Shown here one piece after another: positions 34,295 through 42,673 of a DNA stretch of 64,000 nucleotides; positions within the stretch are counted from its first letter, which is position 1; every line of letters begins with the position of its first letter. The position numbers and the translations under genes are program-made. Under the pieces are notes generated by a model. It did no database searches. It saw only the letters and a list, made by a program, of their open reading frames with translations, and was not told the origin of the DNA. This DNA is from Agathobaculum ammoniilyticum (GTDB lineage Bacteria > Bacillota > Clostridia > Oscillospirales > Butyricicoccaceae): the NCBI RefSeq assembly GCF_025567315.1, contig NZ_JAOQJE010000001.1, positions 434,001 through 498,000 on the forward strand. Direction: 5' to 3'.

Positions 34295-35150
34295 ATTTTG
34301 TGCTTTCGGGGGCGAGTAGCGTCTGCAGCGCGCTGCGGACACCCTTCCACTCCGCGTCGTGCAGGCAGCACAGGTTTTCGTGCGGGATGGTCAGGCGGCT
34401 CCCGTCCGCGCGCCGCCCCATGAGCGGCGCGGCGCCTTCATACGCGGCGGCGAAGACGTCCAGCGGGACAAAAGCCATGCCCACGACCTCGCTGCCCGGC
34501 GAGAAAGCCGGTATGCCGTCCAAACGGGTCAGGAAAGCGAACGCCAACTCATCGTCAAAGCCGCCGCTCTCGCCGCGCGGGTAGCGCTGGCGGTAGCTGC
34601 CGCCCGAAACCAGACTGTCGGGGGACAGGTCCAGCCCAATCTCCTCGCGCGCCTCGCGCAGAACGGCGGCTTCGGGCGTTTCGCCGGGGTCGATGTGTCC
34701 GGTCGAGGAGAGATCGTACCCGCCGGGATAGAGCGGGCGGTCAAACGCCCGCTGCTGCAGCCACAACCCGGGCGTGCCGTCCCACCGGCTGGCCGTCCAC
34801 AGGTGGCAGACGTGATGGAACAACCCCTGTGCATGTACGACCGCGCGTGGCTGGTCGCCGCAGGGCCGTCCGTCGGCGTCGTAAATGGTGAGCAGCTCTC
34901 CGTCCGCCTGGCTCTGGATGAGCGCGAGCTTCTGCGGGCGCGGCAGCCGCTTGAGCGCCGCTTCGCGGCGCATGGCCTCCCCTTGCGTGCCGAACAGCTC
35001 GCTGTAGGCCAGGGTGACCGGCCCGCGGCCGCGCGTGTATTTCGCACCCCTTCCGCTGTTGTGCGCGGCGAGGCGGGCGGTCAGATCGTTGGTCCAGCCG
35101 CAGTACAGTGTGCCGTCCGCGCAGCGCAGGATATAGGTGTACGCCCTCAT
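34293..35150 (-). CDS. GIY-YIG nuclease domain fused to a Nudix hydrolase domain
   Basis: 285 residues. Residues about 1-80 are a GIY-YIG domain of the small YhbQ type: YTYILRCADGTLYCGWT, with Arg26 and Glu63 (MRREAALKRLP) at catalytic positions. Residues about 100-280 are a Nudix domain. Its Nudix box is complete at 151-173, from GHIDPGE to REAREEIGL, and is preceded by LFHHVCHLWTA as in isopentenyl-diphosphate-isomerase-like YfcD proteins. Both domains look active. The stop overlaps a bidirectional terminator, and the start overlaps the upstream flavodoxin-like gene's stop by four bases. Confidence 0.9.
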   Translation of the reverse strand: MRAYTYILRCADGTLYCGWTNDLTARLAAHNSGRGAKYTRGRGPVTLAYSELFGTQGEAMRREAALKRLPRPQKLALIQSQADGELLTIYDADGRPCGDQPRAVVHAQGLFHHVCHLWTASRWDGTPGLWLQQRAFDRPLYPGGYDLSSTGHIDPGETPEAAVLREAREEIGLDLSPDSLVSGGSYRQRYPRGESGGFDDELAFAFLTRLDGIPAFSPGSEVVGMAFVPLDVFAAAYEGAAPLMGRRADGSRLTIPHENLCCLHDAEWKGVRSALQTLLAPESTK

Positions 35151-35563
35151 CGGTGCGAGCGGATGTCGCGCTGGGCGACGACCCGACAGCCCCGGGCTTC
35201 CAGCAGCGCGCGCACCTTGGCGCGGCTTTTTTCACTGCTTCCGCTGGCGGAAACGAGCAGCGCCTCCACCTCCGCGCCGCGCGGGAGCAGGCCGGCGATG
35301 CTGTTGAACGGCGGCGCGGGGAAGCCGCCCCAGACCGGCGCCATCAGGACGATGTGCCCGTAGCCGGTCAGGTCGGGCGCTTCCGACAGCGGCACGCTTT
35401 TCTGGCGCATGGCGGCGTGGCAGCCGCGGACAAGCGCGGAAAACGGGTTGTATTTTTTCTCCGGCACGGCTTCGAACAGGTCCGCGCCGCGCGCATTCGC
35501 TTCCGCACGGGCGAACGAGCGCGTCGCACCGCCGAGGGAGAAATAAACGACAGCGGTTTTCAT
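35147..35563 (-). CDS. Flavodoxin-like protein
   Basis: 138 residues. The FMN phosphate loop is recognisable as VVYFSLGGATRSFA (about 5-18), and the second loop as LMAPVWGGFPAPPFNSI (about 74-90). It lacks a long C-terminus and the ending is basic. It is probably a short electron carrier or quinone-reductase-like flavoprotein. Its stop overlaps the start of the GIY-YIG/Nudix gene (ATGA), so the two are coupled. RBS GAGGAAA. Confidence 0.85.
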   Translation of the reverse strand: MKTAVVYFSLGGATRSFARAEANARGADLFEAVPEKKYNPFSALVRGCHAAMRQKSVPLSEAPDLTGYGHIVLMAPVWGGFPAPPFNSIAGLLPRGAEVEALLVSASGSSEKSRAKVRALLEARGCRVVAQRDIRSHR

Positions 35564-35608
35564 GGAAAGATTTCCTCCTTTGCTTTGGGGACAAGGGAAT
35601 ATCGCGCA

Positions 35609-35643
35609 AAAAAGCAGCAGGCAGGGCTCGCCGGCTGCTTTTT
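35609..35643 (-). terminator. Intrinsic terminator
   Basis: AAAAAGCAGC (35609-35618) pairs with GCTGCTTTTT (35634-35643); on the minus strand a T-run ends the membrane-protein gene at 35647. Confidence 0.8.
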
Positions 35644-35646
35644 GCG

Positions 35647-35976
35647 TTATTTACTGTTCTGGGATGCGTCCGTCCCGCGCTTTTTGTACACCATGCGGGA
35701 GATCAGGTAGCCGGCTGCGGCGCATACGATCACGCACATAGTGGAGTCCAACTGGACATCAAACAGGATGCCGGCAAAGCCGCACAGGAGAAAACCGAAT
35801 GCGACGCCCAGCGCCGTGCCGCGGAAGCAGGTGCGCGGCATGCCGAATACGCGATCCTCGGCGGGGCTTTCTGGTTGCTCCGGCTCGCCGGTTTCCGCGG
35901 CTTCGGCGGGTGCGGCCGCCTGGTTTTCTTTGGCGGTGTTTTCCTCGTCCTGCAGGGGCTGCTGGTTTTCATTCAT
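35647..35976 (-). CDS. Small membrane protein with acidic, Ala/Glu-rich N-terminus
   Basis: 109 residues from ATG 35976 behind AGAGGA; the frame is open further upstream but that part is the antisense of the PspC gene. Residues 1-48 are Gln/Glu/Ala/Pro-rich and probably disordered. Two hydrophobic segments follow (about 55-73 and 79-97), with a basic tail. No family recognised. It lies downstream of a PspC gene and a DUF4097 gene on the same strand, suggesting an envelope-stress role. Confidence 0.65.
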   Translation of the reverse strand: MNENQQPLQDEENTAKENQAAAPAEAAETGEPEQPESPAEDRVFGMPRTCFRGTALGVAFGFLLCGFAGILFDVQLDSTMCVIVCAAAGYLISRMVYKKRGTDASQNSK

Positions 35977-36005
35977 AAGGGGGACACATCCTCTCGTTGG
36001 TAGGC

Positions 36006-36206
36006 TTATTGAACCGCGCTTTGGGTCGGAATGATGATCGCTGCGATGATATAGGCAACTACGCCAGGAAACACGCCGAAGCAGCAAAGGAATACCCAGG
36101 CGAGGCGGATCAGTGTCGCATCGATCTGGAAATACTCCGCAATGCCTGCGCACACGCCGCACAGCATGCGGTCGGATTCGCTGCGGTACAGCTTTTTACC
36201 ATTCAT
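36006..36206 (-). CDS. PspC-domain protein
   Basis: 66 residues, RBS AAAGGAG. The PspC domain is complete: KKLYRSESDRMLCGVCAGIA then YFQIDATLIRLAWVFLCCFG and a final helix VAYIIAAIIIP. Phage-shock PspC-type proteins sense membrane stress. It lies directly after the PadR-DUF1700-DUF4097 group, a combination often found in Firmicutes. Confidence 0.92.
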   Translation of the reverse strand: MNGKKLYRSESDRMLCGVCAGIAEYFQIDATLIRLAWVFLCCFGVFPGVVAYIIAAIIIPTQSAVQ

Positions 36207-36252
36207 AGTAAAGACTCCTTTTCATCTATCATACGTTGTTTTGAGGGGTTCG

Positions 36253-37341
36253 TCAAGAGGGAAAGCTTGCGGTATGGCGCGTTGCAGAAACGTCTGATGG
36301 ATCGGTGGCCAATTCGATATAGCCGCCCGCAACGTTCAGCCGGAGCATGGGGTCGCTGCCCTTTTGGAAAGCGCGATGCGCGCCGGCCATATCTCCGGCG
36401 ATCTCCGTGCCGTTCAGATAGACCGAGCCTGCCGAAGCGACGGCCTGATAGCCGAAATGGTCGGAAACCGCGACGCCGGCATCCAGACTGCCTGTGCCGA
36501 CCTCTGCTTCAATGACGGGGGCGGAGAGCAGATCGACAGAAGCAGTGCCGCTTTCAATGGTAAGGTCCAGGGTATCGTTTGCAGCCAGGCTTTCGCAGTC
36601 CAGATCGCCGCTTTCGACCTCGATATCCAGCTCCGCCGCGGAGAGCCGTTCCGCATAGACGCCCCCGCTTCCGATGGACAGGTCGAGCGCGCCGGATGCG
36701 AAAAGCTCGCCGCAGCTCAGCGTGCCGTCCGCCAGCTCGATATCGATTTCGCTGGCAGCGATGGAGCCGTTAAAATCCAGGCTGCAGCCCTGCGAATGGA
36801 TGCCGACCGAGCGCAGCATGGCAAGCGCGGGGAGCGTGACCGTGACCTGTTCTCCCTCCCGACAGAACAGGGCCAGCGACCATGCTTCGCCGTCAAAATG
36901 GTCGGTCAGGACGGTGGCGCCGCCGGAGACGGTATAATCCGTTCCAGCTTTCACCAGGACGGAACCGCTATTTCCGTCAACCGACAGGTCAAGCTCCTGA
37001 AGGAGCGTGTCGGACTTTCCGTAAAAAACAGTATAGCCAGCGCGGCCGCTGGGATACAGGGAAGTGTCGGAATCCGGCCGGCCCTCCTCCGGCGCATTGT
37101 CGATATGGCCGCGCACCTCGTCCCGGATCTCGTCTAGCGCGCCATGGAAAAAGCCGGAATGACGGACGCCGTCCTCGTCCCACCACTCCCGCCAGTGCGG
37201 GATGTGCAGAGTCTCGCGCAGGGAGTGGAACGCGCCGCTGTAATAAGAACTGTACAGCTCGCCGCCTGCCGCCCAGCCGCCCGCGGCAAGCCCGCCGCCC
37301 AGCACGAACAGCGCGCAGCAGGCAAGGATCAGCTTTTTCAT
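36253..37341 (-). CDS. DUF4097-type beta-repeat membrane-anchored protein
   Basis: 362 residues. An N-terminal hydrophobic segment (about 3-26) acts as signal anchor. From about residue 105 the sequence is a run of short beta-strand repeats, e.g. SAAELDIEVESGDLDCESLA and NDTLDLTIESGTASVDLLSA, the DUF4097 right-handed helix pattern. The start overlaps the DUF1700 gene's stop by four bases. The trio PadR-DUF1700-DUF4097 is common in Clostridia and presumed to respond to envelope perturbation; molecular function is unknown. Confidence 0.85.
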   Translation of the reverse strand: MKKLILACCALFVLGGGLAAGGWAAGGELYSSYYSGAFHSLRETLHIPHWREWWDEDGVRHSGFFHGALDEIRDEVRGHIDNAPEEGRPDSDTSLYPSGRAGYTVFYGKSDTLLQELDLSVDGNSGSVLVKAGTDYTVSGGATVLTDHFDGEAWSLALFCREGEQVTVTLPALAMLRSVGIHSQGCSLDFNGSIAASEIDIELADGTLSCGELFASGALDLSIGSGGVYAERLSAAELDIEVESGDLDCESLAANDTLDLTIESGTASVDLLSAPVIEAEVGTGSLDAGVAVSDHFGYQAVASAGSVYLNGTEIAGDMAGAHRAFQKGSDPMLRLNVAGGYIELATDPSDVSATRHTASFPS

Positions 37342-38028
37342 TGCACCCCACCTCCCTGATTACGGCTTCTCAGTTTATCGAACGGCCAACGCAGCAGCGC
37401 GACAAAGGCGCGGAACACTGGCGGCACAAACAGCGTACACAGCTTGATCGCCAACAGTGACACCAGCACGCCGAGCGCGAACAGCATCAGACCGCAGCCC
37501 AGCGTGACGAGCGCGTTCGCGGGTGCGCCCCAGAGGACAAAGGAAATGCCGCACAGCACGATGCCCGCGGCCAGCAGGCAGAGCGGGATCACCACCACGA
37601 ACGCCAGCACGGACAGGAGTACGGCGGCCAGCACGCCCAGCACAGCGGCGCATACACCAATGAAAGCGCCGGCGAGCGGAACCCCAATGGGAATCGNNNN
37701 NNNNNNNNNNNNNNNNNNNNNNNNNNNNNNNNNNNNNNNNNNNNNNNNNNNNNNNNNNNNNNNNNNNNNNNNNNNNNNNNNNNNNNNNNNNNNNNNNNNN
37801 NNNNNNNNNNNNNNNNNNNNNNNNNNNNNNNNNNNNNNNNNNNNNNNNNNNNNNNNNNNNNNNNNNNNNNNNNNNNNNNNNNNNNNNNNNNNNNNNNNNN
37901 NNNNNNNNNNNNNNNNNNNNNNNNNNNNNNNNNNNNNNNNNNNNNNNNNNNNNNNNNNNNNNNNNNNNNNNNNNNNNNNNGACGGAGAGCGCGCGGCGCA
38001 GCGCGGCCATATACTCGCTTCTGTTCAT
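37338..38028 (-). CDS. DUF1700 membrane protein, interrupted by an assembly gap
   Basis: The N-terminus (MNRSEYMAALRRALSV, ATG 38028) is seen up to the gap, and after it about 118 C-terminal residues with membrane helices (GAFIGVCAAVLGVLAAVLLS, then GISFVLWGAPANALVTLG). Both ends match DUF1700. It starts four bases after the PadR gene and overlaps the DUF4097 gene. The two visible parts are in different frames relative to the N-run, so the gap length is only an estimate; a real frameshift cannot be excluded. Confidence 0.8.
37697..37980. other. Assembly gap, 284 Ns
   Basis: Unresolved bases inside the DUF1700 gene. The flanking coding frames disagree by one base modulo three, so the true length differs from 284 unless the gene is broken. 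Confidence 0.95.
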
Positions 38029-38032
38029 GGGT

Positions 38033-38341
38033 TTACCCTCCAAAAAAGATCGCGTCGATCCCGTTTCGGTAATTCTGCCAGTCGATCCGGTGCTGCCGGA
38101 GCTGGGCGCGGCCGTGGTCGGTGATCTTATAGTAGCGCCGGTTCCGTCCGGCGAAGGCCTCGTCATAGGTCGTCAGGCAACCGTCTTTCTGTAGGCGGCG
38201 CAGCACCGGATACAGCGTGGATTCCGATATTTCCAGCACTTTCTGCACATCCTGCGTGATACGGTAGCCGTAGGTGCTCTCCCGCTCGACCACCGCAAGG
38301 ACGATACCGTCAAGCAGGGAGGAGGCGATGGGATAAGACAT
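38033..38341 (-). CDS. PadR-family transcriptional regulator
   Basis: 102 residues from ATG 38341, eight bases after AGAGGTGG; the frame is open further upstream without a ribosome site. The winged helix reads DGIVLAVVERESTYGYRITQ then ISESTLYPVLRRLQKDGCLT and NRRYYKITDHGRAQL, the PadR pattern. First gene of the PadR-DUF1700-DUF4097 operon. A palindrome over its own -10 box suggests autorepression. Confidence 0.95.
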   Translation of the reverse strand: MSYPIASSLLDGIVLAVVERESTYGYRITQDVQKVLEISESTLYPVLRRLQKDGCLTTYDEAFAGRNRRYYKITDHGRAQLRQHRIDWQNYRNGIDAIFFGG

Positions 38342-38370
38342 GGAAGCCACCTCTTTCTGTGTTTGCAATA

Positions 38371-38401
38371 ATATTATATGATATATAATATGCGCTGTCA
38401 A
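38371..38401 (-). promoter_or_regulatory. Consensus promoter with overlapping palindrome, padR operon
   Basis: Minus strand TTGACA (38401-38396) and TATAAT (38378-38373), 17-base spacer: a perfect sigma-A promoter. ATATTATAT-GAT-ATATAATAT (38371-38391) is a 9-bp inverted repeat covering the -10 and spacer, a probable PadR operator. Confidence 0.8.
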
Positions 38402-38475
38402 CGGGCATCTCAAAAAAAGGTGTGAAGCAAATGTAAATTTTGTAAGAACGATGCGCGGAAACGCATAGTTTTTCA

Positions 38476-38504
38476 TTGTATTTATGCGCTATATGGCGTA
38501 TAAT
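38476..38504 (+). promoter_or_regulatory. Promoter of the ddl-murI operon
   Basis: TTGTAT and TATAAT with a 17-base spacer, about 56 bases before the ddl ATG. Confidence 0.75.
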
Positions 38505-38560
38505 GTTATCCGTATACGAATGAAAAGAAGTAAAGAGCAAGAAGGGGCGAATTCCATAAA

Positions 38561-39631
38561 ATGAAATTGGCGGTATTGTTCGGCGGTATTTCAAGCGAGC
38601 ATGAGATATCCTGCCTGTCCGCGGCGTCCATCCTGCGCAATCTGGACAGGACGAAATACGAAATCTACGCGGTCGGCATCACGCGCGACGGGGCATGGCG
38701 CTACTGCCCGACTTGCGATGTCGAGCGGATCGAGAACGGCTCGTGGGAGCGCATGGCGGATCTGGTGCCGGCGCTGCTCCCGCCCGACCGCGGCGTGCAT
38801 GGCCTGGTTCTCCTGCGGGAGGGCGCGGCCGAAACCGTCCGGCTGGACTGCGTATTTCCGGTCCTGCACGGCGCGGGCGGCGAGGACGGCACGGTCCAGG
38901 GCCTTCTGGAGCTGGCGGGCATCCCCTATGTGGGCTGTGGCGTCGCGGCAAGCGCGAATTCCATGGATAAATCCATCACCAAGGTGCTGGTGGAGACCGC
39001 GGGTGTGCGGCAGGCGAAATACTATCTGGCGCTGCGCCATGACTTTGAGCGGGGCGCCGAGGGCGTGGTCCGCGCAGCGGCCGAACAGCTCGGTTCGTTC
39101 CCTGTGTTCGTCAAGCCCTGTTCCCAGGGGTCGTCCGTGGGCGTGGCCAAGGCGAACAACATGCTCGAGCTGGCAGCGGGGCTGACCGAGGCGTTTGCGC
39201 TGGACGACAAGGTGCTGGTCGAGGAGTTTATCGACGGGCATGAGGTCGAGTGCGCGGTGCTTGGCAACCGCGAGCCGGTCGCTTCCACGGTCGGCGAGAT
39301 CGCGCCGACCCAGGAATTTTATACGTTTGACGCAAAATATAAGGATGAAAGCTCCAAGCTGTACATTCCGGCGCATATCACCGAGCGGCAGATCGAAACC
39401 GTGCGGCGCAACGCGCTGCGCGTGTATCGGGCGCTGGGCTGCCGCGGCTTGGCCCGCGTGGACTTTTTTGTCACCCATGCGGATGGGGAGGTCGTGTTCA
39501 ACGAGCTGAATTCCATCCCGGGCTTTACCTCGATCAGCATGTACCCCAAGCTGTTCGATTATGAGGGCGTGCGGTATCCAGAGCTGCTCGACCGGCTGAT
39601 CTCTTTCGCGTGGGAGGAGCGCCATGGATAA
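38561..39631 (+). CDS. ddl: D-alanine--D-alanine ligase
   Basis: 356 residues, an ATP-grasp enzyme making the D-Ala-D-Ala dipeptide for peptidoglycan. Seen: FGGISSEHEISCLSAASIL at the N-terminus with the substrate-binding Glu, PVLHGAGGEDGTVQG, PVFVKPCSQGSSVGVAKA, and the metal-binding VFNELNSIPGFTSISMYP. Length is normal for the vancomycin-sensitive DdlA-like class. It overlaps the glutamate racemase gene by eight bases, so two cell-wall D-amino-acid enzymes are coupled. Confidence 0.97.
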   Translation: MKLAVLFGGISSEHEISCLSAASILRNLDRTKYEIYAVGITRDGAWRYCPTCDVERIENGSWERMADLVPALLPPDRGVHGLVLLREGAAETVRLDCVFPVLHGAGGEDGTVQGLLELAGIPYVGCGVAASANSMDKSITKVLVETAGVRQAKYYLALRHDFERGAEGVVRAAAEQLGSFPVFVKPCSQGSSVGVAKANNMLELAAGLTEAFALDDKVLVEEFIDGHEVECAVLGNREPVASTVGEIAPTQEFYTFDAKYKDESSKLYIPAHITERQIETVRRNALRVYRALGCRGLARVDFFVTHADGEVVFNELNSIPGFTSISMYPKLFDYEGVRYPELLDRLISFAWEERHG

Positions 39632-40418
39632 CCGGGCCATTGGCGTGTTCGACTCCGGCTTGGGCGGGCTGACCGCGGTGCGCCGCCTGCAGGAGATCAT
39701 GCCGCAGGAGCGGATCATCTATTTTGGGGACACCGGCCGTGTGCCGTACGGTACGCGCGGCCGCGATATTATCATCAAATACGCGCGGCAGGATGTTGCT
39801 TTCCTCCGGCAGTTCGACCTGAAGGCGATCATCGTCGCCTGCAATACGGTTTCTTCGGTTGCGCTCGACCTGCTCGGCGAGGAAAACGATATCCCAATCA
39901 TCGGCACGGTCGAGCCTGCGTGCCGCCGCGCGCTGCGGGAAACAAAAAACGGGCGCATCGGTGTGATCGGCACGGTGGCGACCGTGCGGTCGGGCGCGTA
40001 TGAGCGCCGCCTGACCGCGGAGCGTTCCCCGCTCGCGCTGACGGTGTGCGCATGTCCGCTGTTCGTGCCGCTGGTGGAAAACGGTCGTGTGTCGCGCGGC
40101 GACATCGTGATCGAAACGGTCGTGCGCGAATACTTAACGCCGCTGCGGGAGGCGGGCGTGGATACGCTGATCCTGGGCTGCACGCATTACCCACTGCTGG
40201 CGGATGTGATTGGGGACTTCATGCAAGGAGTGACGCTGATCGACTCCGGCGCGGAAGCGGCGAATGCCGCGCGCACGCAGGTTGAGCAGGGCGCAGGACC
40301 GGGGGGCACGCAGTATTTCGTTTCGGACGACCCGCAGGGCTTTACCCAGCTTGCCGGCCTATTTTTGCAGCAGCCGGCCGCAGGGGAGGCGGAGCTTGTC
40401 GAGATTTCACGGTACTGA
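39624..40418 (+). CDS. murI: Glutamate racemase
   Basis: 264 residues. Catalytic pieces are all present: Asp10-Ser11 in GVFDSGLGGLTA, the GDTGRVPYGTR loop, Cys73 in VACNTVSS and Cys186 in ILGCTHYPLL. It makes D-glutamate for peptidoglycan. The start lies inside the end of ddl, implying translational coupling. Confidence 0.97.
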   Translation: MDNRAIGVFDSGLGGLTAVRRLQEIMPQERIIYFGDTGRVPYGTRGRDIIIKYARQDVAFLRQFDLKAIIVACNTVSSVALDLLGEENDIPIIGTVEPACRRALRETKNGRIGVIGTVATVRSGAYERRLTAERSPLALTVCACPLFVPLVENGRVSRGDIVIETVVREYLTPLREAGVDTLILGCTHYPLLADVIGDFMQGVTLIDSGAEAANAARTQVEQGAGPGGTQYFVSDDPQGFTQLAGLFLQQPAAGEAELVEISRY

Positions 40419-40470
40419 CCGGATAGTTCAGCGCCGGCGGTGCGCCGCCGGACGGAAAATGGGGAATGAT

Positions 40471-40902
40471 ATGAAGAAGGACGTTTGGCTGTCGATCTGC
40501 TCCACGCAGCAGTTTGCGGACTGCGAGGAGGAACAGATCGACCTGGTCACGGCGGCCACGCTGTATGAGCGCGGCGGCAAATATTACATCGCCTATGAGG
40601 AGAGCGAGCTGACCGGACTGGAAGGGACGCGGACCACCGTCAAGCTGGATGGAAAGACGGTTTCGCTCATCCGGACGGGGACCTACCCCTCTCATATGCT
40701 GTTCTCCGAGGATGAGCGGCATATCGGGCTGTATCAGACACCGGTCGGTACGGAAATGGCGATTGCGACGCATACCTCCCACATCCGCAACACGGTGGGT
40801 GAAAACGGCGGCGAGCTGGTGATTGATTATACGATAGAGGTGGATCATTCGGTCATGGGGGAGCATCATTTTGAAATGATCGTTTCCACAACGCCGGCAT
40901 AA
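40471..40902 (+). CDS. DUF1934 protein (calycin-like)
   Basis: 143 residues from ATG 40471 behind GGGGA; the open frame further upstream overlaps murI. The pattern KYYIAYEESELTGLEGTRTT then IRTGTYPSHMLFSEDERHIG and IDYTIEVDHSVMGEH is characteristic of DUF1934/YwiB beta-barrel proteins. This family commonly precedes argS in Firmicutes, as here (28 bases). Function unknown. Confidence 0.88.
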   Translation: MKKDVWLSICSTQQFADCEEEQIDLVTAATLYERGGKYYIAYEESELTGLEGTRTTVKLDGKTVSLIRTGTYPSHMLFSEDERHIGLYQTPVGTEMAIATHTSHIRNTVGENGGELVIDYTIEVDHSVMGEHHFEMIVSTTPA

Positions 40903-40930
40903 GGACGAAAAAGTAACGGAGAGTGAATAA

Positions 40931-42628
40931 ATGAACGCATATGAATTTGCACGCGCCGAGGCGACGCGGGTCGTCGAGGCGGCTTACCACAAGGCGGTCG
41001 CCGCAGGCGTTTTGCCGGAAGGCGACATCCCGCCCGTTGCGGTGGAAACGCCCAAGGACGCCGCGAACGGCGACTGGGCTTCCACGTTCGCCATGCAGTG
41101 CGCTAAGCCGCTGCGCACGGCGCCGCGCAAGATCGCGGAGGCGATTGTGGAAAACCTCGACCTGGCGGACAGCTGCTTTGATACGGTGGAGATCGCCGGC
41201 CCGGGCTTCATGAATTTTACGCTGAACCAGGGTTGGTATGAAAAGGCGGTCAAAAACGTGTTCGAGATGGGCGCGGACTACGGCCGCACCCAGACCCCTG
41301 CGCCGGAAAAGGTGATGGTGGAGTTCGTATCCGCCAACCCCACCGGCCCGATGCACATGGGCAACGCGCGCGGCGGCGTGCTGGGCGACTGCCTGGCCGC
41401 TGTGCTGGACTGGTCGGGCAACACCGTGACCCGCGAGTTCTACATCAACGACGCGGGCAACCAGGTGGATAAGTTTGCCCACTCGGTCGAGGGCCGCTAC
41501 ATCCAAGAGGTGCGCGGCGAGGACGCGATCGAATTCGACCCGTCCTGGTACCAGGGTGACGATATCAAAGCGCTCGCGCACGACCTGGTCGGGCAGTACG
41601 GCGACAGCCTGCTGGACAAGACTCCCGAGGAGCGCTTCGCCATCATCGAGGGCTACGGCCTGCCCACCAACATTGCGCGCATGGAGCGCGACCTGGGCCG
41701 CTATAAGATCAATTACGACGTATGGTTCCGCGAGAGCGAGCTGCATGAGAGCGGCTACGTCAAGGAAACCATAGATATACTGACCGAGAAGGGTGCGACC
41801 TACGAAACCACGGACGGCGCGCTTTGGCTGCGCTCGACCGACTTCGGCTGCGATAAGGACGACGTGCTGCGCCGTGCGAACGGGTTTTACACCTATTTCG
41901 CGGCGGATATCGCCTACCACCGCAACAAGTTTGAAAAGCGCGGCTTCGACCGCGTCATCAATATCTGGGGCGCGGATCACCACGGCCACGTCAAGCGTCT
42001 GCAGTGTGCGCTGGACGCGCTCGGTCTGGACGGCTCGCACCGCCTGGAGATCGTGCTCATGCAGCTCGTGCGCATGATGCAGGGCGGCGAGGTCGTGCGC
42101 ATGTCGAAGCGCACGGGCAAAAGCCTGACCCTGACCGACCTGCTCGATGAGATTCCTGTGGACGCGGCGCGGTTCTTCTTCAATTCCCGCGCGGCCGAAA
42201 CCCAGATGGAGTTCGACCTGGACCTTGCGGTCAAGCAGGATTCGGACAACCCGCTGTATTATGTGCAGTACGCGCACGCGCGCATCTGCTCGGTCATCAA
42301 AAACTGCGTGGAGGGCGGCGTACCCATGCCGGATACGGCGGCCGTCGATCTGTCCGTACTGACCGGCGCGGACGAGCGCCAGCTCGTCAAGGCGATCGCG
42401 CTGCTGCCCGAGGAGATCGCGCAGGCGGCGCAGAGCCGCGACCCCTCGCGCCTGAACAAGTACGCGGTGGCGCTCGCGCAGCAGTTCCACCACTTCTATA
42501 ATGCGTGCCGCATCAAGTGCGAGGATGAAAAGCTGTGCGCGGCGCGCCTGGCGCTGTGCCTGGCGGCGCGGCAGGCGATTGCGAACACGCTCGGCCTGAT
42601 CGGCGTGGAAGCGCCCGAAACGATGTGA
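40931..42628 (+). CDS. argS: Arginyl-tRNA synthetase
   Basis: 565 residues. Class I motifs: the HIGH equivalent HMGN at 142-145 in NPTGPMHMGNARGG, and the KMSKS-like stretch VRMSKRTGKSLTL, which in ArgS is often degenerate. The N-terminal Add-1 domain (about 1-110) and the C-terminal DALR anticodon-binding domain (about 445-565) are complete. It charges tRNA-Arg, including the ACG species in this window. Confidence 0.97.
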   Translation: MNAYEFARAEATRVVEAAYHKAVAAGVLPEGDIPPVAVETPKDAANGDWASTFAMQCAKPLRTAPRKIAEAIVENLDLADSCFDTVEIAGPGFMNFTLNQGWYEKAVKNVFEMGADYGRTQTPAPEKVMVEFVSANPTGPMHMGNARGGVLGDCLAAVLDWSGNTVTREFYINDAGNQVDKFAHSVEGRYIQEVRGEDAIEFDPSWYQGDDIKALAHDLVGQYGDSLLDKTPEERFAIIEGYGLPTNIARMERDLGRYKINYDVWFRESELHESGYVKETIDILTEKGATYETTDGALWLRSTDFGCDKDDVLRRANGFYTYFAADIAYHRNKFEKRGFDRVINIWGADHHGHVKRLQCALDALGLDGSHRLEIVLMQLVRMMQGGEVVRMSKRTGKSLTLTDLLDEIPVDAARFFFNSRAAETQMEFDLDLAVKQDSDNPLYYVQYAHARICSVIKNCVEGGVPMPDTAAVDLSVLTGADERQLVKAIALLPEEIAQAAQSRDPSRLNKYAVALAQQFHHFYNACRIKCEDEKLCAARLALCLAARQAIANTLGLIGVEAPETM

Positions 42629-42673
42629 CCCGACTGCCGCATGCGCGCGCAGGACACGGAAATGGAGAAGCAA

